DNA of 64,000 nucleotides. It comes from Tillus elongatus. Its lineage: Eukaryota > Arthropoda > Insecta > Coleoptera > Cleridae. The notes beneath the pieces are model-generated. The model did not search any database. It saw only the letters and a list, made by a program, of their open reading frames with translations, and was not told the origin of the DNA. Each line of letters opens with the position of its first letter. Within the stretch, counting starts at the first letter, position 1. The stretch is from NCBI GenBank assembly GCA_964006375.1, contig OZ023267.1, positions 20,581,739-20,645,738 of the forward strand, given 5' to 3'. A program made the translations under genes and the position numbers. Below are positions 34,727 through 52,450 of this stretch, piece by piece.

Positions 34727-35057
34727 GGTGGAGCGCGAAGACCTTAGGACATCCATAAATGGAGAAATATCCGTATTTAAAATCTGCAAATTGACACATC
34801 AAGGTTTTAGATAATGATACAAACATCTAAAATATTGGCGATGCCATGATACGTCCGGTTATACCGGAAGTCGCCATTAATTTGCTTATTTTAAATAGAA
34901 CATGTAATTTTTTTATCATTTTTGGATTCCGCATCAAATTTTGAGTGATCTACTACTAACATACTACACGATTAAAAGCGACTGTTTCAGAGATATCTTG
35001 ATTTTTATGATTTTTTGGAGCAGATCTGATGTATGACGCAAATAAAACCTTTGTTAA
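34724..35057 (+). mobile_element. Transposon terminal fragment (CAGGGTGGAGCGCG)
   Basis: Single TIR-like end next to TA. The following ~200 bp (TATACCGGAAGTCGCC, TTGCTTATTTTAAATAGAAC) is related inversely to 31600-31690. No transposase. Confidence 0.5.
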
Positions 35058-35135
35058 CGGGTGCCCAGATAGCGTAGCGGTTACCATGCTCGTATCCCAC
35101 GTAGAAGGTGACGCGATCGAATCTCTCTGGATGCA
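35058..35135 (+). repeat. tRNA-derived SINE-like head
   Basis: A-box TAGCGTAGCGG (35070-35080) fits the TRGYNNARNNG consensus. B-box GATCGAATC (35115-35123) fits GWTCRANNC. Their spacing is tRNA-like (35 nt). The flanks do not form a tRNA acceptor stem, so a SINE head or tRNA relic is likelier than a gene. Confidence 0.55.
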
Positions 35136-35814
35136 TGTATCTTCTTATTAATGTTTTATGTTCACATTTGGAGAAACAATAGTGCACAGATTTCATAGGT
35201 TTTGAACAAGATCTCATTTTTGTTTAAAACGCCTAAATAAGTTTGTCACCTTTGAGTCTGAAATCATAATTTTGTTATTGTTGTAATTGTTATTGAAAAA
35301 AACCGGTTTGATGAGGTTGACTAAAACGAAATCATACTGGCGATTAATAAGGAAAAATAACTGCTACGTTTATAACTTGGCAGATACTTTACTTTTCTAA
35401 ATATGAATTCAGTTTCCTTCTGAGTATCTTCTGTATCACTTTAATGAAATTTGTAATATTAGTTTCTTTTAAAGAGACTTACACTATCTACAGATATAAC
35501 AAAATTTAGTTCTTTACCTTCATAGAAAATTGAGTTCTGGGCATTTTTGTCAAAAGCAGTTAAAACGTAAGATTTTTTTGATAATAGATGGATATCGATG
35601 GTAACACGTCCGAAAGAATTCTTCAAATGTGCGCGTACTAGAACCTCTAAAATCGATCTTCAAGGTCTGTGTAAGTTTAAAGTATTAACTTTACTAATAT
35701 GCCGTATAATTATAATGTACAATTCTTATGAAACTTCGCTACTATAACGCACTTGCTGAGTCTCGAAATTTTTTGATAATGGGCAAGTCTGTAGAAATTA
35801 TTCAGTGACATCGA
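35136..35814. other. No recognisable gene
   Basis: 35280-35500 contains blocks (GGTTGACTAAAACGAAATC, ATTAATAAGGAAAAATA) shared with the foldback at 51466-52450 and with 61590-61690. A CACTTGCTGAGTC hairpin-end remnant lies at ~35750. Confidence 0.5.
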
Positions 35815-35895
35815 TTGACCAAATAGCTCAGTTTGCGAGGAAAGTAACATCTAGAATTGGAGTAGCAGGTCGCGTGTTCGAGTCCTGTATTCAGA
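35815..35895 (+). repeat. tRNA-derived SINE-like head
   Basis: A-box-like TAGCTCAGTTTG at ~35824 and exact B-box GTTCGAGTC (35876-35884). No pairing acceptor stem, so probably SINE-derived. Confidence 0.5.
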
Positions 35896-36063
35896 CAGTC
35901 AAATTTTTTTCATTCGAATGTGTCTGAAACTAAATTTTTAAATACTGACGCAGTGTTTTATGGTAACGATTGAGATAATGACTGAATTTATAAAAGTTAA
36001 ATTTTGAAATACTGATGCAGCCAGTGTTTTATGGTAACGATTGAGGTAATGACTACATTTATA

Positions 36064-37143
36064 AAAAGTTCGGAACGCAGCAAGTGCGTTATGGTAGTGA
36101 ATTTTCATAAAAATGTTTTTAATAGCAAATATGTGTGTTTTTTTTCAGAAAGCAGGCATCAAATTTGATTACCAGTATAACATATATCGTAAAAACATTG
36201 TGCTATCTTTCATCAAAATAACTTTATTGATTGAAAACGTACAAAAATTTCCGAAAGTAAACTTAAAATGTAACCGAAAAAATCCGTTTCTTGGTCAACC
36301 TTATAGGTTAATAGCAAATTGAGCTTTTCAAATATAAAGCATTTAATCAAAATTCGCTAGAATGTTGTTACTTACAAACAGGCATTATATTTCGATGGAA
36401 AATGCAATAATTCAATAATATAAGGCATGTACGACTTAAAAAAAAGGTATCACCAACAACTTATGGGCCATCCTGTGATTGTAGAAATAATTTTTTAAGA
36501 TGTAGCTCAAGACACCCTATAATTAATGTATAAATTTTTTTCAAATCTTGTATAATAACTGATATATTGAGCTTTATTGATTTTTTTACGAAAATGTGAC
36601 AAAAGTTATATACCAATTAACAATAAACTCTATAGCTAAGGCTACTGCCAAGCATCAGAGAAAGGGTCTATTTGAAATGAATTTTCTGGAAACATTTCAG
36701 TAAAATGAAGGACAATGATGGTTGAAACTAAGACTTTAGGGCTTGTAAAACATTCTTCTTGAGACATTTTCTTTCCATAGCCCGTATTAGATTTAAGTTC
36801 TTTGCCTAAATGTTGCCAATTTTGACGTATTAAATTGTCACTTTGACGTTTTAAGGAAAACCCCAATTTATTTTTCTTTAAATGTCCATAATTTTTTTTG
36901 TATTTTGATCTACAGCGCTAAATTTTGGTAAATAATTTACCTATAGCGATATAAAACGATGTACCAAATTTGGTTGTCCTTACTTTGTTATTTACGGAGA
37001 TACGAATTTTTTTCTAAAGAAACAACAAAATTTTCTGGGTCGATTTTTCTGGCTAACGAACTTGTCCAAGCTACTTGCAAAAGGAAGGTATTCACCAAAT
37101 TTTATCAATATCGGCCTATTATTTTTTGAGTTATCGGTGTGAT

Positions 37144-37220
<77 letters not shown>

Positions 37221-37335
37221 ATATAAGAATCGAAACTGACCTCGGGTATGTGTTGTAGGGGGCCAAATTAGCGCTCATTTGAAGAAATTTTTTCAAAATT
37301 CAAAAGTCGGCATCTCCTCATTAGTGATTTTTTTC
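36064..37335 (-). mobile_element. Long HINE-like repeat with (TA)n core
   Basis: Minus-oriented copy. The 3' hairpin end GAACGCAGCAAGTGCG is at 36068, the 330-bp module at 36064-36360, the interior is shared with 59395-60690, then GAGTTATCGGTGTGAT, the (TA)n core, and the 5' arm ending at ~37335 in a TTAGTGATTTTTT form. Non-coding. Confidence 0.82.
37150..37217. repeat. (TA)n core of a HINE-like repeat
   Basis: About 68 bp of TA inside the long repeat copy. Confidence 0.97.
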
Positions 37336-37601
37336 TAAAGAAACCACAAAATTTTCAAAAGGAAGGTATTCACCAAATTTTATCAAAATCGGCCTATTAT
37401 TTTTTGAGTTATCGGTGTGATACACACTGACCCCGGATATGTGTTCTAGGGGGCCAAATTAGCGCTCATTTGAAGAAAATTTTCCAAAATTCTAAAGTCA
37501 GCATCTCCTCATTAGTGAATTTTTTTTAAAAGAAAATTAATTAAAAACTGAATTTTCAAATACTGACGGAGCCAGTATTTTATGATAACGAATAAGCTTT
37601 G

Positions 37602-37604
<3 letters not shown>
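37336..37604 (-). repeat. Second partial HINE-like arm
   Basis: Repeats TATTCACCAAATTTTATC, GAGTTATCGGTGTGATAC and the 5' arm TGACCCCGGATATGTGTTCT, but without an intervening array: a tandem partial duplicate of the adjacent copy with its core lost. Confidence 0.7.

Positions 37605-37679
<75 letters not shown>
37605..37679. repeat. (TA)n array, left flank of transposon insertion
   Basis: About 75 bp of TA ending directly at the transposon terminus CAGGGTCGCTG. The array resumes at 39749 on the other side. Confidence 0.98.
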
Positions 37680-40255
<2,576 letters not shown>

Positions 40256-40599
40256 AAACTTACATAAAATATAGTGTAGATCATTTTTATGAAAATTAGC
40301 TACCGTAACGCATTTCCTGCGTCCAGACTTTTTAATAATTTTCAAATTATCGTATAATCAAGACAAAGTGACTTGACCTGTACTCGTAAGGTTTTGTATC
40401 ACGTTACTTCCTTATCAATTAAAAGCCTGGACGCAGCAAGTGCGTTATGGTAGTGAATTTTCATAGAAATGATCTGGCACAAAATATTTTATAACTTTTT
40501 TTTTCTTGTAACATAGAAATCTAAATTTTGGTGTATAGTTTACTTTTTATATTGTAAACCTACCTACAAAATTTGGTTATCATAGATTTTTTATTTTTT

Positions 40600-41030
40600 A
40601 AGATAAAATTTTTTTTCAAATGAAAACTCAAAATTTTCCCGGAAAACCTCGTCCGATTTTTTTGATTAACGAACTTGTCAAAGCCATATACAAAAGGAAC
40701 GTACTTGCCAAATTTTATCAAAATCGGCCTATTATTCTTTGAGATAAAAATTTTTTTCGAAAGAAAACACAAAATTTTCCCGGAAAACCTCATCCGATTT
40801 TCCTGACTAACAAACTTGTCAAAGCTATTTACAAAAGAAAGGTACATGCCAAATTTTATTCAAATCGGCTCATTACTTTTTGAGATAATAATTTTTTTCG
40901 AATGAAAACTCAAAATTTTCCCGGAAAACCTCGTCCGATTTTCCTGACTAACGAACTTATCCAAGCTATTTACAAAAGAAAAGTACGTGCCAAATTTTAT
41001 CAAAATCGGCCCATTATTTTTTGAGTTATC
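40600..41030. repeat. Three ~140-bp tandem units
   Basis: Units start near 40600, 40741 and 40881. Each has CAAAATTTTCCCGGAAAACC, TCCGATTTT, TAACGAACTT (or variant), GCCAAATTTTAT and ATCGGC...ATTA. Confidence 0.88.
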
Positions 41031-41036
41031 GGTGTG

Positions 41037-41164
<128 letters not shown>

Positions 41165-41305
41165 ATATAAAAATTGAAACTGACCCCGGATATGGGTTCT
41201 AGGGGTCCTAGATCGCGCTCATTTGAAGAAATTTTTTCAAAATTCAAAAGTCGAGATCTCCTCATTAGTGAATTTTTTCTAAGAAAATTCACTAATATAA
41301 GTTTA

Positions 41306-42474
41306 CATTCAGAGATCGTTGCCTCCATTCCAAACTTAAATCGAAAAAGTTTTACAGAAATAGCTGTGGCATTAAGAAAAGTTGAGTGATGTTTTAAAAA
41401 GGTGAGTAATGTCCAGTATTTCGACATATGCGGGAATATGACAAGAAGAAGGCAACTTGCCCTGGGACAATATATACATTTCCTTTAGTTATCTGTCTTA
41501 CTCACCGACCTGTTATTAATCATTCTGTCTTTGTCGCGCGCTACATGAAATCCACAGGGAGATGGCAAATTTCGGCTCCTCGCCTGGTGATATTTCAAAG
41601 TCGAAAACACTTTCCTGTGCGCCGCCGCGAGCTCCTCTGACTTATGTATTCATCTACAAACTTGAATTGCACATGGAATGATATTCAAAAAGACGTAGAA
41701 AATGGCTAGAGATTCATCAAATGTACAATTTCTGCCAAGTGTATACCGCATCCCATAAATTGGGCGAAAGGGAGCCATATAACTTTGTTTTGGATGGCAT
41801 TCTGGACTAATAATGCAGAAAATAAAGTAAAAGTTATTACCTCTACACTCTACAGATGAGATTGGATAAGGAATCATAACAGCCGTTTATCTAAATGTAA
41901 TGATGAAACCCGTTCCTGCGTTAGATTCTGGAATTCCAGCAGCTCACCCCATTAATAAATATAGGGCTTTCCTATTGGTATAGCCAATTCACAGTAGGTT
42001 CTCATTGCAACACATACAATATTTGGCTTTGCTGATTTGATACGTTTCTGCATGAATCAGTGTTATTTGTCTGAAGTGACCAGATCTCTACCAACACAAC
42101 GTAAATTTGTGGTAATTGGGTTTATTAAAACGAAACCATTAATTGTAGCCTAGGGCATGTTTGCTTTGAACTTTTTGCGGGACGGCATAGATTAATACAA
42201 GTACGTCGGAAAATATGTCCAATTCCTTAGAAAAAAAGCGCTAAAAGGAAAAAATATTGCATACACTTTAAAAACTCTGAATCTCCCCCTTGAAATCACA
42301 GTTCATGTATACTTTCACACTATATACGGTGGTGTCCAACAATAAGTCTTTCACAGCCTACTCAGCCTCTGGTGGTTGGTTGCTTTCAACGGCAATTTAT
42401 TTCAAAGTTCACGGCACAAGTGATCAACACTAAGCTGGGTGTTATCTACTCTGTGTTTTTTTTAAATATTTCAA
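41306..42474. other. No recognisable gene
   Basis: Apparently low-copy within the window, less AT-rich in parts (41430-41640). No frame or exon supported. Confidence 0.4.
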
Positions 42475-44130
42475 CAACACATCACGAGGACTTACAGCCT
42501 AAATACTATTGTACCGTGCGTGTCGACAAGGAGGAAAAAGGCAACTTGTTAATTCTGGACTTGAAGGTTTGGAGGTTTGGAGGAAAAGGAAAACATGTGC
42601 CGGCAAGGAATTCCCAAACTTGAAAGTCCTCGAGACAAAAGAGCAGGCATAACAAGATGTTCTATGTCTGGTGACCTGGACAGTAAAAGGGTGCATTCGC
42701 TTTCTTCCCCTGGTAGATCTGTTGCAGATATCTATAGAAGAGAGAGAAAGAGAATGAGAGAGAGAGAGTGGTCACCAACCGCACGTCGCGTCGGTGGGCA
42801 AGGGATGGCAGCATTTGGGTAAGGGTAGAGTCACAAATGAGACGTATATCTCTCTTCTGAATGGAGTACAGGATAGCCAGTGTAGAAGCGGCAGCGGCAC
42901 CCGAGATGTGGGAGCAGTATTCGAGGTTTGGCCTTATTTGGGAAGTATATAAGGTATAGAGATTAGCTGGTGAAAAGTGTTTGCGAGCCCGGAAGAGGAA
43001 ACCTAATTTCTTAGCAGACGCTTTTGCAATTGATGTGACATGTTGGTGCCAATTGAGATTTCGATCCACAGAGAAGTCAAAAAGTGAAAAGGACTCATTA
43101 CTTTGAATAACTTGGTGGTGCATTGTAATGGCTCTAGGGCTGGTGTATCTCTTATGAGATAGAAAGCAAGACTGAGATTTGGTGGAGTTGAATTGTACAA
43201 GATTTCTACTTCCCCAGTCTAATAATTTTTGGAGATCCACGGAGCTAGAACCCTCCATGAGTCTGCGGTCCTGATTTAGTTGGGCTTAAGAAACATGCTT
43301 AGAATATTGTATATTTGAGTGGAGGGTGCTGTCGTCTGCGTAACTGTGAACTGGGTTGGGTGTGCTAGAGAAGAGGTAATTTATGTGGAGAAGAAACAAA
43401 GTAGGGGCTAAAGCTGAACCTTGAGGAACTCCTGCATTAATTGGATACAGTTTAGAGGAATGGCCATCCACGACAACAGAAATCCTTCGGTTGGAGAGGA
43501 AAGGAGGTAGGCAATTGATGTGCGATGACGGAATCCATACTGCCTGTCATGGATTAGACTGTGTTTTTCAAGAAATTTTAGTAATTCGGTGTTTATATAC
43601 TTTTCCATCACTTTAGGGACGACTGAAAGGAGAGAAATCGGCCTGTAGTTGCTAGAAAGTGCTTTGGAGCCTTTCTTGGGGACAGGTTGTACTCGAGCAG
43701 TTTTCCAGTTACTAGGGAATTTGCCTCTATTGTAAGATGTCTGAAACAGACGAGTCAGGACAGGAGAAAGTTCTGGTGCGCATTTTTTAATGCAATTGCT
43801 GGAATCTCGTCAAGGCCAGAGGCTTTCCTGGTATTAAGATAAGAGAGTATCTTTCGTACCTTTTTAGTTTTGAAAATGATATCCGTCATTGTATGCGAGA
43901 CATTGGGGACTGTTGGCGGTTGAACATTTGGAGGTGGGTTGAGAACGAGGCAAAAACTTAAGCCTTGCCAAAGGTGGTAGAAAAAATTTCATCCCCTGAA
44001 ACAAGAGGTGGGAACGTCATCTTGCAGAAATTATTCCCAATAGATTTGGCAACAGTCCAAAAGGGTTTGCTGCCGTTGGAGCTTGAGAGGACTTTGTTTT
44101 TGATGTATTGTGTGGTGTTGCAAGGATGTA
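42475..44130 (-). pseudogene. Non-LTR retrotransposon family A, copy 2 (longest)
   Basis: Minus strand. Pre-RT linker SSSNGSKPFWTVAKSIGNNF and FPPLVSGDEIFSTTFGKA (~44090-43960); fingers region with KASGLDEIP, FPSNWKTARVQPVPKKGSK and SSNYRPISLLSVVPKVMEK (~43850-43605); QYGFRHR. Then ~70 expected residues holding the first catalytic Asp are missing. It resumes NAGVPQGSALAPTLFLLHIN, HSYADDSTLHSN, RRLMEGSSSVDLQKLLDWGS, DRNLNWHQHVTSIAK and RPNLEYCSHI. The C-terminal and 3' UTR sequence ends near 42475. Several frameshifts. Jockey/CR1-like; clade not certain. Confidence 0.87.
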
Positions 44131-44892
44131 CCTGATGGTTTGACAGAAACTGGTATGTACTATCTCTTACATTTCTACAAGTATGAAAATATAAAGAGCA
44201 ATATCACCGTGAGGATTCGCAACTTTGTAAAGCGATCTCTACAACTTGTTCTTCTTGATACACCACATAGTACGGCTTCGTTCTGTTTTAATATCACACG
44301 TTGTATTTTCGAACTATGGCCCCATATTAAAATGCCATAGGTCAGGTCAGGTCATCATCGAGTAACAGGTTGAATAATAGACCAGCATACACATGTCTGT
44401 ATCAGCAAAATCCCTTACCCTTCTAACGGTGTATATAGCCGCCTACAAGTTCTCTACAACCATCGACACATGAGTTGACCAGTTAAGTGCACTCTCAAAA
44501 ACATCAATAGACGACATTTAATACTTTAAAGTAGTTAAAGAATAATTTATGATCATTGTACAGGGTGTGTTATTTTTGGGTTACAGCATATCTAATTTTA
44601 AAGTAGCATAACTTGTGTTTTTCAAATAGAACGCCCTAATTTTTATGGATCGGTCAGGTAGATCATTAAATTATACATCGACATAGTATAGGTTTTCCTA
44701 TAGCTATAGTTGATAGTTTTTGAGTTACAGTGGTTTGTTTTAGTTTCGCCTGTAAAAACTGTATTATGTCAGATACAGGAGGCACAAAGAATGAAACAAC
44801 TAATGTTTATTGTCAGATGACAGACAAACGTCACCTAACCAAAACTATAACTATTTTCAGTTCTCAGGCGTTTAGGCCAGTTCTTATATTCT
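44131..44892. other. No gene; one transposon-type end
   Basis: TACAGGGTGTGTTATTTTTG at ~44563 looks like a single MITE end. The remainder is unrecognised. Confidence 0.4.
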
Positions 44893-45028
44893 AACTCTTG
44901 TATTATTAGTGAATTTTCCTAAAAAAATTCACTAATGAGGAGATCTCAACTTTTGAATTTTGAAAAAAATTCTTCAAATGAGCGCTATCTAGAACCTCAA
45001 GAACTTATATACGGGGTCAGTTTCAATT

Positions 45029-45111
<83 letters not shown>

Positions 45112-45440
45112 CACCTATAACTCAAAAAATAATAGGCCTATTTTGATAAATTTTAGCATGTGACTTCCTTTTGTAAGTGACTTAGATAAGTTCGCTATCT
45201 AGGAAAATCCAACCAGGTTTTCCCGAAAAATTTTAGGCTTTCTTTCGAAAAAATTTTTTATCTCAAAAAATGGAAAAGCTATGATGACCAAATTCGGTAC
45301 GTAACTTTACGATATTAGACGGAAACTATGTACCAAAATTTATATTTATGTGTTGAAAGAACAAAAAGTTATAAAAAGTATCGTGCCAAATCATTTCTAT
45401 GAAAATTCACTATCATAACGCACTTGCTGCTTCCAGACTT
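44893..45440 (+). mobile_element. Complete short HINE-like repeat
   Basis: Most compact complete copy, plus orientation. 5' TTAGTGAATTTTCC, 5' arm (GAGATCTCAACTTTTGAA, CTTATATACGGGGTCAG), (TA)n core 45032-45110, 3' arm (ACTCAAAAAATAATAGGCC, CCAACCAGGTTTTCCCG), then TGAAAATTCACTATCATAAC, hairpin ACGCACTTGCTGCTT and CCAGACTTTTT. TAGTGAATTTTC is inverted at both ends with the hairpin outside it, the layout of Helentron-associated elements. No target duplication evident. Confidence 0.82.
45032..45110. repeat. (TA)n core
   Basis: About 79 bp of TA in the compact HINE-like copy. Confidence 0.98.
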
Positions 45441-45764
45441 TTTAATTTAAAATGAATTATAATACTGAGGAGTTAGCTAATATAACACTTATTTTAGGCG
45501 ACTATCAGCGAAACTGTTTTCTAGCATCTCGTGTGTACGCACAAACATATCCGAACTGAAGACATCCTCGGGAAAATGTTTCGTAAAATTATTAGACGTT
45601 TTTTTACGAACTGCTAACGTCAATTATGAAATGTCAACAGGTAAAGGGAAAGTAAGTGGCGATGAAGAAAACGAATTTTCCATCGTTGCACCGGTGCAAC
45701 CGGAAGTTCCACAGAGCTGGATATATTTCCTAGATATAGCTTAGATAATCACAAGAAAATTTTA

Positions 45765-46265
<501 letters not shown>

Positions 46266-46824
46266 ACTAAAATTACGTGACGGTATTTCTTTGATACGCA
46301 TTTTTACCGACGACACTGGATTTGCTAAAGAAAATAATAAACTACAAATGTAAGAAAAAATACACGCATCAGTTGCACTATTAGTTCATAAATGACAGAT
46401 ATACAATGTAGCAGCCAAAATTAGCTGTATTACTTTTTACGGAACTGAGTGTATGTTCGAGAAAATTATTATTTATTTTTTAAAATTTTAACACGTAACA
46501 GGGGAGCGGGGTTTCTAAAAGTGCATCCTGAAATCTCATCGTGCCTAGCTGAAGTCACCTGTAGGAAGAGCGTATAAATGAAATTATCACCGTCGTTTTC
46601 CGTATGAAACCCAAACTGATCCCAGTGCTGACAGCCGATTACAGTTTCCTTGGCTTATGGACTGTTCACATCAACTCTAAAGAGGAGTTAATGCGAAAGT
46701 TTAGGGATGGAATAAAAAGAAAAAAATCCACGTATTTTTTACAAAACTATATTTAATGGTTCGATGAATAAGCCTAATAAAGAATATTTATATTATTGGC
46801 TTAGTGTATAATTAAAAGCACCAT
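46266..46824. other. No recognisable gene
   Basis: AT-rich. GTATAAATGAAATTATCACC at 46573 matches a block in the transposon arms of 37680-39748, a minor fragment. Confidence 0.4.
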
Positions 46825-47224
<400 letters not shown>

Positions 47225-47232
<8 letters not shown>

Positions 47233-49170
47233 ACGCAAAATCCGTTTTATTATGTAAGAGAGTGGCTTGCGTGGGGTCACTCTGAGGGTTATAATTTTAA
47301 AAAAATGTTAAAAGTCAACATTTCTGTACAAAAATAAGGTATACTTCTAGAAATTCCATAGAATGTACAGTTTTCGAGAAAAATTGAGTTAAAATTTTTT
47401 GTTCACTAAACACGCAAGTATTAATTTAAATTTTTAAACTGAAAGTTTGCGTTACTATGGATACAGCAAAAAATGTCAATAGCTGTTTAGATTGTCAATC
47501 AAAAAATTGCAGTTGGTTTTATTAAATAAAAAAGATTAAGCAACATTTTACTTAAGTTTGTGGATACAATGGATTAATATAACATATTGATCAGAAATGG
47601 AAAAGAACATCTATCAAATTACTAAATTGTTAAACATAATCGCAGATGCTCAAATTGTGCCCCATTTACTTCTATAAACAAAGCTATGCGTCGCAAAAAA
47701 GATCCTCTTGCTCCAAACAAAACTCGAATATCTTGCCTAACCAGACTCCACACTTCCACAAATCGTGCCCATAGTTCCCATCGAGTTTGTATTGGTGTCA
47801 CATAAACTGTACTCTTCATAAATCCCCAAAAATAAAAATCTGAAATATTTAAGTAGGGTGATGTGATAGGCTGATTAACAAGTGCATCTTGGCCACGCCC
47901 AATCCAGCGCCCGGAAAACTGGTTATTAAGAAATTGCCGTACGGGTTGAGCATAATGTTGTGGTGCACCGTCGTGCATAAACCACACATCTCTCCCAGCA
48001 TTCAAAGACAAATCTTCTAATAGACCAGGCAATGTATTTTCTAAAAAATTTAGATACTGAACCCCATTTAAGCGTGGAGGTAATTCGACGGGTCCTAACA
48101 AATGATCACTGACAGATCCAGCCCATGCGTTGATGGAAAATTGATACTGGGAATGGGATACAATGGTTGCTTTTGATTTAGCGTCACTCCATTAATAGCT
48201 GTTATGTAAATTTAGTATTCGATTTTTTTGCAAAAGAGGATTCGACAGTAAATGTGTGTCGCAGAAGGCATTAGTGTCATTCAGTTTGTTCCTAATCCTA
48301 TCACAGAAACGTATTCTGGCATTGTTATCTTGGGGCAAAACCTCGTGTACTCGACTTAGATGGTAGGGTCGTAGCTGCTATTCTTTTATACGTTGTGGAC
48401 TGTAGACTTGGAAACATTCAGTTCAGCAGAATTCCTTCTTACGCTTGTATGTGGATTTTCATCAACTGAGCAAAAAACAGCTTTCTCCATATCTGCAATC
48501 CTTGCAGATCCTGGATGAGCATGCTCAGTGGTATAAGGTACCCTTTTCTCTAAACATTCTGTCAATTGCAGCAAAACTACTGTAGTAAGGAACTCGTCGA
48601 CCAGAATACTTTTTAGCACATCGCCTTGCATACTCTAAATAATTACGTCCACACTCTCCATATACACATCTGCATGTGGGTCAATTCATTTAAATTATAC
48701 AGATTTTCTTAATATAATTGTTGTTGGCCTCGAATTGATAATCCAATGCATATAGACACGGTCCTTGTGTCGTATTAGCTTCTGAATCAACATGGCAACT
48801 ATACTGACTATAAGACATAATGTCCAACAACCAAAGCAAAAAATAATGATGTTTACGTCATGAAAATTTAAACTGCTGTCGACAACTTTTCCTGTATCCA
48901 TAGTAACGTAGGTTTTTAGTTAAAAAATCTAAATTAATACTTCTGCGTATTTAGTGAACAAACAATGTTAACTCTATTTTTTATCTAAAACTGCACATCC
49001 TATGGAATTTCTACCAGTATACCTTATTTTTGTATTAGTCTGAATTTTTAAAACCACTGGAACATCTGAGAATGTTGACACTTAACATAGTTTTTTCTAA
49101 ATTATAACCCTGAGAGTGCCCCCACGCGCGCTACTGCTTTACATAGTAAATCGCATTGTGCGTTTTAGTG
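47225..49170 (-). mobile_element. Decayed Tc1/mariner-type element with long inverted ends
   Basis: Inverted arms of >220 bp: left CACTAAAACGCAAAATCCG, GCGTGGGG(T)CACTCT and GGGTTATAATTT; right ATTATAACCCTGAGAGTGCC and GCGTTTTAGTG. Each terminus continues without a gap into a HINE-like 5' end (46825-47232 and 49165-49297) in mirror orientation. Transposase relic inside. Confidence 0.75.
47622..48631 (-). pseudogene. Mariner-type transposase relic
   Basis: N-terminal piece 48386-48631 ends SVRRNSAELNVSKSTVHNV, an HTH region as in the other elements here. The C-terminal piece 47622-48101 reads LGPVELPPRLNGVQYLNFLE, WFMHDGAPQHYAQPV (second Asp), GRWIGRG and SPYLNISDFYFWGF, the eroded SPDLxPLDFxLWG block; the second-to-third Asp spacing appears as 43 through local indels. 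Between them the frame is broken by many stops and the first Asp block is not readable. Ends VNGAQFEHL, like the other DD41D relatives. Confidence 0.82.
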
Positions 49171-49296
49171 AATTTAAATTAAGAAAATTCACTAATAGGG
49201 AGGTATCGATGGTGAGACTTTCGGGAAATTTCTTCAAATGGACGCGAATTAGGGCCTCTGGAACCAATTTACCCATTTCTATCGTCAGGTAAAATG

Positions 49297-49297
<1 letters not shown>
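49165..49297 (+). repeat. HINE-like repeat, 5' arm
   Basis: TTTTAGTGAATTTAAATTAAG, GGGAGGTATCGATGGTGAG and GACGCGAATTAGGGCC, leading into (TA)n. Confidence 0.73.

Positions 49298-49366
<69 letters not shown>
49298..49366. repeat. (TA)n array at a retroelement 3' end
   Basis: About 69 bp of TA, adjoining the 3' end of the minus-strand RT element. Confidence 0.98.
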
Positions 49367-51465
<2,099 letters not shown>

Positions 51466-52450
51466 CGTAGCAAGTGCGTTATAGTAGTGAATTTTCACAA
51501 GATTTGTACACTCTTAGTAAGATATATTATTAAAGATAATTCTTGAAATTTAAGTGGAACTTGGAGATCGGTTTTAGAGTCCCAGTTAGCGATGATTTGG
51601 AAAAATTTATATTTTATATGGAGTTAAAAAATTAAAATTTGGTCTTAGATATAATATGTAGGTACTGCAAGTGCCTTTAAAAAATTTGTGTTACAAATTT
51701 CAGTAAAGTTACAAACGTTTTTCAGAAAAAAAATATTTACAAAGGGAATGTACCTGTCAATTCATAAATATGGCAGGTATTTTTCCTTATTAATTGCTTG
51801 GATGGTTTTGTTTTAGTCAACCCACCCAGTTTTTGCAAACAATAAACAACAAAAAAGGTTTTTCATGTTATGGTAGAAAATTTTCGTGAAATTATTTTAA
51901 ATCCAATAGCTCAATAAATTTCCCATTAAGCCAGAATCTTCAATCTTGAACCATAGTAACAACTATGTAAACGCACAGTGCGTACTAAGTTAACGAAAAA
52001 TAACATAATGAGCCTAGCGGATAACTACACATTTGTTTTAAAAAACCTTTTTTGTTCTTTATTGTTTGCAAAAACTGGATGGGTTGACTAAAACAAAACC
52101 ATCAAAGCAATTAATAAGGAAAAGTACCTTCCATATTTATAATTTGACAGGTACATTCCCTTTGTAAATAAATAATTTTTTTCTGAAAAACTTTTGTAAC
52201 TTTAATGAAATTTGTAACACAATTTTTTTAAAGACACTTGGAGTACTTACATATTATATCTAAGACCAAATTTTAATTTTTTAGCTCCACATAAAATATA
52301 CATTTTTTCAAATAATCGCCAACTGGGACTCAAAAATCGATCTCCAAGGTCCATTTTAATTTAAAGAATTAGGTTTAATAATATATCTTACTAATAGTGT
52401 ACAATTCTTATGAAAATTCACTACTATAACGCACTTGCTGCGTCCCGAAA
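51466..52450. repeat. Large foldback bounded by two HINE-like hairpin ends
   Basis: Arms ~51466-51870 and ~52040-52450 are inverse, with ~170 bp between. Left end CGGGACGTAGCAAGTGCG; right end CGCACTTGCTGCGTCCCG. Inside, CCATTTTATATGG-like, TAAGACCAAATTTTAA, GTTGACTAAAACAAAACC and CAGGTACATTCC occur on both arms. Both outer ends are of the 3' hairpin type. Confidence 0.85.

Noticed and set aside
35815..35895. A functional tRNA gene
   Set aside because: A- and B-boxes present but no acceptor-stem pairing or clean cloverleaf.
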